A program made the position numbers and the translations under genes. Positions 1-6,298 of a stretch of 7,336 bases of DNA are shown piece after piece. The notes beneath the pieces were generated by a model. It saw nothing but the letters and a program-made list of their open reading frames with translations. It was not told the DNA's origin and ran no database searches. The DNA comes from Desulfobulbaceae bacterium UBA5123 (GTDB taxonomy: Bacteria > Desulfobacterota > Desulfobulbia > Desulfobulbales > UBA5123). Position 1 is the stretch's first letter; every line of letters begins with the position of its first letter. The DNA is taken from positions 21,984 to 29,319 of the forward strand of contig DHYT01000182.1 of assembly GCA_002415465.1 (NCBI GenBank), given 5' to 3'.

Positions 1-2016
1 GTCAAGGTCTACGTGGCCATGAACAGCCTGATGAAGGAGGAGGAGATCCCGACCGCGACCCATGCCCTGGCCGCATTTGAACAGCTGGGGGTGGATGCCT
101 TGATTCTGCAGGATCTGGGGCTGTATCATCTGGCCCGTCGCCATTTTCCGAAACTGCGGCTGCATGCCAGCACCCTTCTTGCCGGGCACAACTCGGCGGC
201 GGTCCGGCAGTTTGTCACAATGGGGTTTCAGCGGGTGGTGCTGGCCCGCGAACTCACCCTTCCCGAGATTGCCGCCATCCACCGGCAGAACCAGGTGGAG
301 CTTGAGGTTTTCATCCATGGCGCTCTCTGCTTCAGTTATTCTGGGCTGTGTCTGTTCAGCAGTTTCCAGGGAGGCAAGAGCGGCCTGCGCGGCCGTTGCG
401 TGCAGCCGTGCCGCCGACGGTATACCTGGAGCGGCAAGGGCAAGAGCGGCGCGCAGTCGGGCTACCTATTTTCCATGAATGATCTGTGCGGGATCGACCT
501 GATTCCGCAACTGCGGGAGGCTGGGGTCACTTCCCTGAAGATCGAGGGGCGGATGCGGAGCGCCCGCTATGTGGAGGCGGTGACCTCCGCCTACCGGATG
601 GCCCTTGACGCCCCCCGGGACGGCGCGGAAATCCTGGCCGCCGCCAACGAGCGGTTGCGCGAGGCCATGGGCCGTCGCGCAATCGCCGGCTATTTTGCCG
701 CCTCGCAACCGGCGGGGATCATCTCGCCGCAACATTCCGGCAATATCGGCCTGTTCCTCGGGAAAATCGATTCGAGCCGGGAACGGTCGGTGCGGCTTAC
801 CTTGAAAGAGCCGCTGCGTTGCGGCGACCGGTTGCGGTTGCATCAGGAAAAGAGCGGCGAGAGGGTGGCGTTTACCCTGAAGGCCATGCAGCGGGAGGGG
901 GGGGAGGTCGATGCGGCGGCGGCCGGCGCCACCGTCACCATCGAGCTGCCGGAGAAATCCTCCCCCGGCGACAGCCTCTACAAGGTTGATTGTTGTGAGC
1001 GGCGGGCGGATGAGGCGAAGAAGGGAATGGTCAAGCCGGAACGGTTCCGGCAACAGGCCGCGGCGCCGTCGATCCGGCAAAAGGCCGAGCAGGTGCTGGC
1101 CGTATTGCGGGCGGAGGGGATTCGCTCCTTGGCCGGGGCAGGGGAGACCGCCTCGGCGTCGGCCGGCGCCGGCAAGGGGGGGCGGGCGTTGCGGTGGTGG
1201 CTGAAGGTGGCGGATTTCGATCTGTTGCGGCGGACCATGCCGTCGCCGCCGGAACGGATCGTGGTGACGCTGACTCAGCAGACCCTGAGCCAGTTCAAGC
1301 GGGGACGGCGATGGCTTGAACCGATCCTTGATCGGCTGGTCTGGGCCTTGCCGCCGATCATCGCGGAGGAGTCCCTTCCGTTTTATCGACGCGCCATCGG
1401 TGAGTTGGCGCAGGGCGGCTTTGGCGAATGGCAGATCGGCCACATCGGCCAATTGAGCCTGTTCCAGGGGGATGCCGGCAGTGGCGGCAAGGGGAAAAAA
1501 GGCAAACGGCCGCCCCGGCGTCGTCGTTTTGCCCTGAGCGGTGATTACACCCTGAACATCCTCAACTCCCTGGCGCTGCGTTGTGCGGGCGAACTCGGTC
1601 TCGGCAGGGCGCAGTGCGCCATCGAGGGGGACCGCGACAACCTGCGCGCCATGCTGGCCGGGGGCAAGGGAATCGAGGCGGGGATGACCATCTACGGCGC
1701 CGTGCCGCTCTTTATCGCACGGCTGAAGGCGGGTCACTTCCAGTATGAGCGGCCTTTTCTCAGCCCCAAGGGGGAGCGATTTGTACTGAAGGAGGCGTGG
1801 GGGCAGACCGTCGCGGTTGCCGATCCGGTTTTCTCGCTGCTGGGACGTCAGGGCGAGCTGGCGGCAATGGGGGTGCGGTACGGGGTGGTTGACTTATCCC
1901 TGTTGCGGATGCTCAAGGGGGAGCTGGAGCAGGTGGCGACGCTGGCGGCGGGCAAGGGCGGGAAGCCCCCGCGGCAGCGTTCCTCAACGTTTAATTATCT
2001 TGGCGTCCTCGATTGA
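1..2016 (+). CDS. Peptidase U32 family protein, RlhA-like (5' partial)
   Basis: The frame is open from base 1 and its first residues (KVYVAMNSLMK) align with about residue 64 of E. coli RlhA (KIFVTLNTILH), so roughly 62 N-terminal residues lie outside the window. The in-frame GTG at 13 is not the true start. Seen: LHAST (bases 160-174), a VVLARELTLPEIAAIH stretch, the U32 signature EVFIHGALC...SGLC (304-351), cysteines at 325, 349, 397 and 409, then SLKIEGRMRSARYV. A middle beta-rich part (about 730-1000) resembles the DUF3656 region. The C-terminal part has TIYGAVPLFIARLK, typical of long U32 proteins. Known of the family: despite the name, RlhA and TrhP support prephenate-dependent hydroxylation of 23S rRNA or tRNA, and relatives such as UbiU/UbiV bind a 4Fe-4S cluster through conserved cysteines. 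Inferred: a cytosolic RNA-hydroxylation factor; its exact substrate cannot be told. Total length of about 733 residues exceeds E. coli RlhA (653), partly through Gly/Lys/Arg-rich loops. It converges with cheW. Confidence 0.5.
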   Translation, partial: VKVYVAMNSLMKEEEIPTATHALAAFEQLGVDALILQDLGLYHLARRHFPKLRLHASTLLAGHNSAAVRQFVTMGFQRVVLARELTLPEIAAIHRQNQVELEVFIHGALCFSYSGLCLFSSFQGGKSGLRGRCVQPCRRRYTWSGKGKSGAQSGYLFSMNDLCGIDLIPQLREAGVTSLKIEGRMRSARYVEAVTSAYRMALDAPRDGAEILAAANERLREAMGRRAIAGYFAASQPAGIISPQHSGNIGLFLGKIDSSRERSVRLTLKEPLRCGDRLRLHQEKSGERVAFTLKAMQREGGEVDAAAAGATVTIELPEKSSPGDSLYKVDCCERRADEAKKGMVKPERFRQQAAAPSIRQKAEQVLAVLRAEGIRSLAGAGETASASAGAGKGGRALRWWLKVADFDLLRRTMPSPPERIVVTLTQQTLSQFKRGRRWLEPILDRLVWALPPIIAEESLPFYRRAIGELAQGGFGEWQIGHIGQLSLFQGDAGSGGKGKKGKRPPRRRRFALSGDYTLNILNSLALRCAGELGLGRAQCAIEGDRDNLRAMLAGGKGIEAGMTIYGAVPLFIARLKAGHFQYERPFLSPKGERFVLKEAWGQTVAVADPVFSLLGRQGELAAMGVRYGVVDLSLLRMLKGELEQVATLAAGKGGKPPRQRSSTFNYLGVLD

Positions 2017-2040
2017 GAGAGGGCGACGGCCTGCGGCTGC

Positions 2041-2715
2041 TCAAGGCATGGCGCCGATGAGCACCTTGTCGATATCGAGCAGGATCTTGACCGCGCCGTC
2101 TTTCTTGGCGATGCCGCGAATGTAGTCCATCCGGATATTGCCGCTCATGACCGGCGGGTCCTCGATCTCTTCATCCTTGAAGACCGATACCTCCTGTACC
2201 GCGTCGACGATGATTCCCATCACGAACATCGCTTTCTGCTGGTGCATCGTTTCGTAGAAGGTACACTTCCGGCAGGCCTCGATCTTTTCATGGTACGAGC
2301 CCTGTATCTCGTTGCGGCAGAAGGTTCCCGAGATCATCCAGCAACGGTGATCGGTGCTGCCGTAGGCGGGGCATTCGGGCTTGCCGCATTGCTTGGCCTC
2401 CCAGCAGGGTTGCAGGTCCGCCCGTTGACCTTCGGTGACGATGATGCAGGTGGTGCTGGTCGCGGCGGCGGATTCCATCTGGAAGCGGGCGCGGAGATCG
2501 AGGATGGGGATGACCTTGTCGCGCAGATTGACGACCCCCATGATGGCCTCGGGGGTCTGCGGGATGGTGTTGATCGGCATCATGCCGAGGATTTCCTTGA
2601 CCTTGAGGACCGGCACGCCGTAGGTTTCATTAGCAAGGGAAAAGGTGAGGTATTTGCCTTCTCTGTTGCTTTTGGCGATCGTCGTTGCTGGGGCGTTTGC
2701 GTCGACTGCAGTCAT
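2041..2715 (-). CDS. cheW: CheW-like chemotaxis adaptor with internal Cys-rich module
   Basis: The 224-residue protein has CheW landmarks on both sides of an insertion. YLTFSLANETYGVPVLKVKE (22-41) and GVVNLRDKVIPILDLRARF (60-78, with the conserved NLR) lie before it. MGIIVDAVQEV (166-176) and YIRGIAKKDGAVKILLDIDKVL (198-219) lie after it. CheW couples chemoreceptors to the CheA kinase on the cytoplasmic side and is usually about 150-170 residues. The extra length is a block at about 96-160 with cysteines C104, C110, C115, C125, C133, C148 and C151, including CWEAKQCG, CPAYGS, RCWMISGTFC and CRKC. Similar 'CW' modules occur in sensor proteins of sulfate and metal reducers; their ligand is not established. 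Inferred: a scaffold whose coupling may respond to redox state or metal. No cheA, cheY or receptor gene is adjacent. The ATG start at 2715 has only a weak GAGA-type ribosome site upstream. A stand-alone CheV-like role is unlikely because there is no receiver domain. Confidence 0.5.
   Translation of the reverse strand: MTAVDANAPATTIAKSNREGKYLTFSLANETYGVPVLKVKEILGMMPINTIPQTPEAIMGVVNLRDKVIPILDLRARFQMESAAATSTTCIIVTEGQRADLQPCWEAKQCGKPECPAYGSTDHRCWMISGTFCRNEIQGSYHEKIEACRKCTFYETMHQQKAMFVMGIIVDAVQEVSVFKDEEIEDPPVMSGNIRMDYIRGIAKKDGAVKILLDIDKVLIGAMP
2236..2430 (-). other. Cysteine-rich 'CW' module inserted in CheW fold
   Basis: This segment encodes about residues 96-160 of the CheW protein. Cysteine spacing is C-x5-C-x4-C-x9-C-x7-C-x14-C-x2-C, with tryptophans directly after the first and fourth cysteines (CW...CW). 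It sits where ordinary CheW has a short loop between the TCIIV strand and the GIIVDAV strand. Seven cysteines in a cytoplasmic protein suggest a metal or Fe-S site, but the ligand is inferred, not shown. Confidence 0.5.
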
Positions 2716-2815
2716 GGCCGTCTCTTTTGTTTACGTTTTGGGATGATAAGGCAGGTGTGATTCTGATATTGCTAAATAGTAATTGTTATACTTTGTTATG
2801 GATATGCTTTGTTGC

Positions 2816-2844
2816 TTATCAGTATGGAATCTTAAATTTATATT
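2816..2844 (+). promoter_or_regulatory. Candidate sigma-70 promoter for gluQ
   Basis: TTATCA (2816-2821, four of six matches to TTGACA) and TATATT (2839-2844, five of six to TATAAT) are separated by 17 bases. A transcript would begin near 2851, about 118 bases before the preferred gluQ start. Such matches arise easily in AT-rich DNA, so this is only a candidate. Confidence 0.5.
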
Positions 2845-2846
2845 GT

Positions 2847-2860
2847 TCTATAGCTATAGA
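2847..2860. repeat. Perfect 14-bp palindrome, possible operator
   Basis: TCTATAGCTATAGA equals its own reverse complement. It overlaps the predicted transcription start of the gluQ candidate promoter and the -10 of the cheW candidate promoter, where a dimeric repressor could control both. No regulator can be named, and chance occurrence in AT-rich DNA is possible. Confidence 0.5.
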
Positions 2861-2876
2861 TTGCATTAAAAGTCAA
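2847..2876 (-). promoter_or_regulatory. Candidate sigma-70 promoter for cheW
   Basis: On the minus strand TTGACT (2876-2871, five of six matches) and TATAGA (2852-2847, four of six) are 18 bases apart. Transcription would begin near 2840, about 125 bases before the cheW ATG. The -10 lies inside the palindrome at 2847-2860. I found no clear sigma-28 or sigma-54 site. Low confidence because of the AT-rich background. Confidence 0.5.
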
Positions 2877-2968
2877 TTCTAAAAAACAATCAATTGCAAC
2901 GGCGCCGCGTCTCTGTCGTTCTGGCGCCTGCAATGGTTGAGACCCGGTTTTATTTTGTAATGCAGGAT

Positions 2969-3937
2969 ATGGAATCCCAAATTGCCGCAAGCGCAGGAGG
3001 CCACGAGCCCGCGCGGCCCTACGTGGGTCGGTTTGCGCCGTCGCCCACCGGGCCGCTGCATTTCGGATCGCTGGTCGCGGCCATGGGCAGTTATCTGCGG
3101 GCGAAGAGTTTACATGGGCGCTGGCTGGTGCGGATGGAGGATATCGATCCGCTCCGGGAGGTGCGGGGGGCCGCCGACCAGATTCTGCGCACCCTCGAAG
3201 CCCATGGGTTTGAATGGCACGGCCCGGTGATGTGGCAGAGTAGCCGCCGTGAGGCTTACCGGTCCGTTCTCGATGCGCTTGTCAAGATCGGCCTCGCCTA
3301 TCCCTGCGGCTGCTCGCGGAAGCAGCTGGCGGAAAGCCGCGCGTTCTTGCAGTTGCCAGCCGGGGTTTATCCCGGCACCTGTCGTGGCCGGATGGTGACC
3401 AATGCCAGAAAGCGGCTGGCGATGCGGGTGAGGGTCGATGATGCCGAGATCGCCTTTGTGGATCGGCTCCAGGGTGAACAGCGGCAAGATCTTTTGCGTG
3501 AGGTTGGCGATTTTGTTGTCTATCGCGCCGATGGTCAGTATGCCTATCAGTTGGCGGTGGTGGTGGACGACGCCGCGCAGGGGATCACCGAGGTGGTGCG
3601 GGGCAGCGATCTTCTCGATTCCACCCCCCGGCAGATCTACCTGCAACAGGTTTTGGGATTGAACACCCCCGGCTATCTGCATCTGCCGGTGGCCGTCAAC
3701 CAGGACGGCGAAAAGCTTTCCAAGCAGACCCATGCGGCGCCGTTGTCCCATGTCGACCCGCTGCCCGCGCTCTGGCATGCCCTTGATTTCCTGGGCCAGG
3801 GGCCGCCGGTGGAGTTGCGCAAGGACGGCGTGGATGCGTTCTGGCGGTGGGCGATGGCCCATTGGCGGCAGGAACGGGTGCCGGCGTGTCCGGCTGTCTC
3901 TTGTGTTGCCAGGGCGGCGCAAATTTTCTACGAGTGA
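2969..3937 (+). CDS. gluQ: Glutamyl-queuosine tRNA(Asp) synthetase
   Basis: GluQ (YadB) activates glutamate and attaches it to the queuosine base at position 34 of tRNA(Asp), without acting as a true aminoacyl-tRNA synthetase. Seen, numbering from ATG 2969 (322 residues; E. coli about 300): YVGRFAPSPTGPLHFGS (18-34, the HIGH-equivalent), RWLVRMEDIDPLREV (51-65), a zinc site CGC (113, 115) with Y134 and C138 exactly as in YadB, DFVVYRADGQYAYQLAVVVDD (181-201), TEVVRGSDLLDSTPRQIYL, and KLSKQ (249-253, the KMSKS-equivalent). There is no anticodon-binding domain, as expected for GluQ rather than GltX. Start choice: ATG 2969 puts the conserved core about 18 residues in, close to homologues. ATG 2960, ATG 2933 and TTG 2894 are also in frame. 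None has a good Shine-Dalgarno, so the exact start is uncertain though the identity is not. It is transcribed alone, diverging from cheW. Confidence 0.5.
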   Translation: MESQIAASAGGHEPARPYVGRFAPSPTGPLHFGSLVAAMGSYLRAKSLHGRWLVRMEDIDPLREVRGAADQILRTLEAHGFEWHGPVMWQSSRREAYRSVLDALVKIGLAYPCGCSRKQLAESRAFLQLPAGVYPGTCRGRMVTNARKRLAMRVRVDDAEIAFVDRLQGEQRQDLLREVGDFVVYRADGQYAYQLAVVVDDAAQGITEVVRGSDLLDSTPRQIYLQQVLGLNTPGYLHLPVAVNQDGEKLSKQTHAAPLSHVDPLPALWHALDFLGQGPPVELRKDGVDAFWRWAMAHWRQERVPACPAVSCVARAAQIFYE

Positions 3938-3964
3938 TGGCCTCAAATCTTTTCGGTGGATTTT

Positions 3965-3992
3965 TTGATGGATTACCACCTCGGTTTATCGT
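3965..3992 (+). promoter_or_regulatory. Weak candidate promoter upstream of fba
   Basis: TTGATG (3965-3970) and TATCGT (3987-3992), each four of six matches to sigma-70 consensus, lie 16 bases apart in the AT-rich part of the 146-base gluQ-fba gap. This would give a leader of about 85 bases before the fba ATG. The match is poor; separate transcription of fba is suggested mainly by gap length. Confidence 0.5.
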
Positions 3993-4071
3993 AAAATTTT
4001 CGATATTTGTTCCCTTTTGTCAGATTAACACAGGCGCCTCGTGGTGACGTGGCGTCCAGACATTCATTTAC

Positions 4072-4076
4072 GGAGG
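4072..4076 (+). promoter_or_regulatory. Ribosome binding site deciding the fba start
   Basis: GGAGG lies seven bases before the ATG at 4084 but only one base before the ATG at 4078. Normal spacing therefore selects 4084 as the start, giving a protein beginning MAISQADYNKA. Confidence 0.5.
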
Positions 4077-4083
4077 CATGCAC

Positions 4084-5367
4084 ATGGCTATCAGTCAGGC
4101 AGACTATAATAAGGCGCTCGTGGTGGGAAGACCGCCCAATATCGTGAAACTTTTCCCCAATTCCAAGGCGCTCATCGTCAGCGGCAAGGTGATCGACCGG
4201 GGCATGCTCGCCAAGGGCAAGGCGATGACCATGGCCGCCAACGGCCGCAACAATTTCATCATCCGCGGGGCGCTGAAGGCGGCGCAGCGGGCCAACGCGG
4301 CACTGATCATCGAGATCGCCCGTTCCGAGGGTGGCGCCAATGCCTACTGCCCGACAAACTACTGGAACATGGCCCGCCAGGTCGATGCCGCCTGCAACGA
4401 GATGGGGATCACCATCCCGGTGGCCATCCATGCCGATCATTACGGCCTGAAGAAGGAGAGCGACATCGATTTCGCCAAGGTGGAAATCCCCACCCTCTTC
4501 GAGGCCGGGATCACCTCCATCGCCATCGACGCCTCCCACATGCCCGACGACAAGAACCTCCTCACCAACCTGGCCCTGGCGCAACTGGTGCCGGCCTGGG
4601 CCGGGCTTGAAACCGAGGTGGGCGAGATCAAGGGCTCGCAGGGGCTTTCCTCCTCGGCCGAGGCGTTGTTCCTGATCCGGGGCCTCAACGCCCATGGCAT
4701 CTTCGCCGACTGGATCGCGCTTAACAACGGCACCACCCATGGCATCGAGGCCAGCGGCCAGGGCATTCAGGTCGGGCTCACCGCCGAGATCCACGAGGCG
4801 CTGGCCCCCTACAAGGTTTCCGGCGCCCAGCACGGCACCTCCGGCAACAGCTCCGAGAGGTTGCGCGAGATCGCCCAGCAGACCCGCACCACCAAGGCCA
4901 ACGTCGCCACCGCCCTGCAGATGATCTCCTGGGGGCTTGAGGTGAACGATTACGGCAACGCCATCCTCGACGGCGACGGCAACTTCAAGAAGGTGCCGGA
5001 GGCGGGGGTCACCGAGGCGATGTGGCAGCAGATGGTCGCCTACGCCGACGAACGCGGCTGGAAGGGCGGCAACTACAAGAGCTTGAACCTCCCCTTCGAG
5101 ACCAGACTGATGGGGCAGCCCCAGCCCATTCGCGAGCGGATGATCAAGCGGGTGGAGGATTTCGTTTACGAGTTGCTGGTTAACGTTTTCAACGCCGAAG
5201 GCACGGCCGTCCATGCGGTGGAGGCGATTCTGGCCGCCGGCTCCCATGACATGGGCCCCAAGGGGTCGCGCATCGAAGACCCGGCCGACTGGACCGGTGA
5301 TAAGATCGTTGCCAGGGCCGCAAGCCTCGACACCGATAAGGGACCTGCCGGCGATTTCGACGACTGA
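4084..5367 (+). CDS. fba: Class II fructose-bisphosphate aldolase, variant subfamily
   Basis: Class II aldolases reversibly cleave fructose-1,6-bisphosphate into dihydroxyacetone phosphate and glyceraldehyde-3-phosphate with a divalent metal, in glycolysis and gluconeogenesis. Seen in 427 residues: HADHYG (116-121), matching the catalytic Asp and metal His (D118, H119); SIAIDASH (145-152); ETEVGEIKG (176-184), where the usual ELG-x2-GG is altered; ALNNGTTHG (212-220) with a probable metal ligand H219; SGAQHGTSGNSSERL (246-260), replacing the usual HGGSG with H250 as the other probable ligand; and KANVATALQ (271-279), replacing KINI-TD. The protein is longer than E. coli FbaA (359). I recall near-identical motif variants in Geobacter-type aldolases, so this looks like an established subfamily rather than a degenerate copy. 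Start 4084 is chosen from the GGAGG spacing. A rho-independent terminator follows 29 bases after the stop, so it is likely a one-gene unit. A different aldol substrate, such as tagatose bisphosphate, cannot be excluded. Confidence 0.5.
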   Translation: MAISQADYNKALVVGRPPNIVKLFPNSKALIVSGKVIDRGMLAKGKAMTMAANGRNNFIIRGALKAAQRANAALIIEIARSEGGANAYCPTNYWNMARQVDAACNEMGITIPVAIHADHYGLKKESDIDFAKVEIPTLFEAGITSIAIDASHMPDDKNLLTNLALAQLVPAWAGLETEVGEIKGSQGLSSSAEALFLIRGLNAHGIFADWIALNNGTTHGIEASGQGIQVGLTAEIHEALAPYKVSGAQHGTSGNSSERLREIAQQTRTTKANVATALQMISWGLEVNDYGNAILDGDGNFKKVPEAGVTEAMWQQMVAYADERGWKGGNYKSLNLPFETRLMGQPQPIRERMIKRVEDFVYELLVNVFNAEGTAVHAVEAILAAGSHDMGPKGSRIEDPADWTGDKIVARAASLDTDKGPAGDFDD

Positions 5368-5396
5368 TCGTTCGGGATCGCGATGCTGTGATTGCT

Positions 5397-5438
5397 AAGG
5401 CCGCACGTCGGGGGACCCCGATTGGCGGCCTTCTTGTT
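5397..5438 (+). terminator. Rho-independent terminator after fba
   Basis: AAGGCCGC (5397-5404) pairs perfectly with GCGGCCTT (5425-5432). The enclosed loop contains a second nested pairing, CGGGG with CCCCG (5409-5420). A T-rich run TTCTTGTT closes it. It lies 29 bases after the fba stop codon and before the preferred start of the DUF3786 gene, so it should end fba transcription. Confidence 0.5.
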
Positions 5439-5457
5439 GCACGAGACGGAAAAGTCG

Positions 5458-5468
5458 AAGGATGAGGG
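5458..5468 (+). promoter_or_regulatory. Probable ribosome binding site for DUF3786 gene
   Basis: The purine-rich run AAGGATGAGGG precedes the GTG at 5473. AAGGA ends ten bases before it and GAGGG four bases before it. It supports GTG 5473 as the start, better than the TTG codons further upstream. Confidence 0.5.
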
Positions 5469-5472
5469 TGTT

Positions 5473-6273
5473 GTGGACGAGCTCGCCGGGAATCCGTTAA
5501 GGGTTTACAAGCTGCTGCCAAAAACCAACTGCGGGCTATGCCAGTTGCCGTCGTGCCTGGCCTTTGCCGCCGAGGTGGCGGCCGGGCGGAAAGGCCTTCA
5601 GGGATGCCCGCAACTTGCCACCGAACTGCGCCGGGGGTTGCCGGTGGGGCCCCGGCGTCGCGAAGAGGGGGAGGTTGAACAGGCCGAATTCATCGACAGG
5701 CTGCTGCGTAAGATGGATTCCATCGATTTTTCCGTGGTGGCCCCGCAGATCGGAGCCACGGTGAGGGGCAATCGGCTCGTCGTCAACTCCCTGGGCAAGG
5801 ATTTCGTTGTCGACGCCAAGGGTGGGATCACCTCCGAGTGCCATGTCATCTCCTGGGTGCGGGCGCCGCTGCTCTCCTATATCACCAACCCGACCCACGC
5901 CGAGATCACCGGCCAATGGGTCTCGTTTCGGGAGTTTCAGGGCGGCATCGAGTGGCAGCCGTTGTTCCGAAGCCGCTGCGAGGAGCCGTTGCGGCTCCTC
6001 GCCGATGTCAACCAGGGGCTTTTCGGGGATATCGTCGATCTCTTCATGGGCAAGACCATCGAATGGTACGAGGCCGATATCGCCGTTCTTCTTCATCCGC
6101 TGCCCAGGGCCCCCATCCTCATCTGCTATCAGGGGGCGGAGGACGATCTCCCCTCCAGGCTCACCATATTCTTCGACCGCTGTTGCGGCACAAACCTCCA
6201 CATCAAGGCCATCTTCACCCTCTGCGCCGGGCTGGTGCGCATGTTCACCGCCATCGCCGAGCGACATCGTTAG
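5473..6273 (+). CDS. DUF3786 protein with N-terminal Fe-S (CODH/ACS gamma-like) motif
   Basis: Function unknown. From GTG 5473 the protein has 266 residues. Residues 14-46 (LLPKTNCGLCQLPSC, ending GCP) carry C20-x2-C23-x4-C28-x16-C45. This matches the 4Fe-4S domain at the N-terminus of the corrinoid Fe-S protein large subunit of CO dehydrogenase/acetyl-CoA synthase (PF04060 type). A charged linker (about 60-83) leads into a DUF3786-like region: RLVVNSLGKDFVVD, GQWVSFREFQGG (147-158), LLHPLPRAPILICY (206-219) and FDRCCGTNLHIKAIFTLCAG (234-253). No transmembrane segment or signal peptide is evident, so it is probably cytosolic. Such proteins are frequent in anaerobic Desulfobacterota; a redox or corrinoid-linked role is inferred only. 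Start choice: an upstream TTG at 5392 would place a terminator inside the gene, while GTG 5473 has a purine-rich site before it and an N-terminus close to the conserved motif. It converges with the ABC transporter gene, 25 bases away. Confidence 0.5.
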   Translation: MDELAGNPLRVYKLLPKTNCGLCQLPSCLAFAAEVAAGRKGLQGCPQLATELRRGLPVGPRRREEGEVEQAEFIDRLLRKMDSIDFSVVAPQIGATVRGNRLVVNSLGKDFVVDAKGGITSECHVISWVRAPLLSYITNPTHAEITGQWVSFREFQGGIEWQPLFRSRCEEPLRLLADVNQGLFGDIVDLFMGKTIEWYEADIAVLLHPLPRAPILICYQGAEDDLPSRLTIFFDRCCGTNLHIKAIFTLCAGLVRMFTAIAERHR

Positions 6274-6298
6274 GAGCCGACAGGGCAGGCGGGGGCGG

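Larger units (their letters stand above)
2716..2968. other. AT-rich divergent intergenic region (cheW / gluQ)
   Basis: This gap separates the divergent cheW and gluQ genes. Bases about 2755-2893 are strikingly AT-rich against the GC-rich flanks. I see no convincing ORF with coding character. The region holds candidate promoters in both directions and a perfect 14-bp palindrome, listed separately. If gluQ starts further upstream (ATG 2933 or 2960), the gap is slightly shorter. Confidence 0.5.

Noticed and set aside
13..15. GTG at 13 as the start of the U32 protein
   Set aside because: The frame is open to base 1 and the upstream residues (VKVY) match the family, so the gene simply begins outside the window.
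466..1737. 423-residue minus-strand ORF opposite the U32 gene
   Set aside because: It is antisense to a clearly recognisable protein, is rich in Pro, Arg and Gly without family motifs, and is the kind of long shadow frame expected in GC-rich coding DNA.
2017..2040. Bidirectional terminator between U32 and cheW
   Set aside because: The 24-base gap contains no convincing inverted repeat or T-tract.
3955..3980. Possible terminator after gluQ (GGTGG paired with CCACC)
   Set aside because: Only five base pairs with a 16-base loop, and the T-run lies in the loop rather than after the stem, so it does not meet a rho-independent pattern.
3973..5247. 424-residue minus-strand ORF opposite fba
   Set aside because: Gly/Leu/Val-rich low-information translation opposite a well-supported aldolase; it extends through the fba promoter and leader and shows no domain.
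5536..6267. 243-residue minus-strand ORF opposite the DUF3786 gene
   Set aside because: Shadow of the real gene; it has no recognisable motif and the plus-strand frame carries the Fe-S and DUF3786 patterns.
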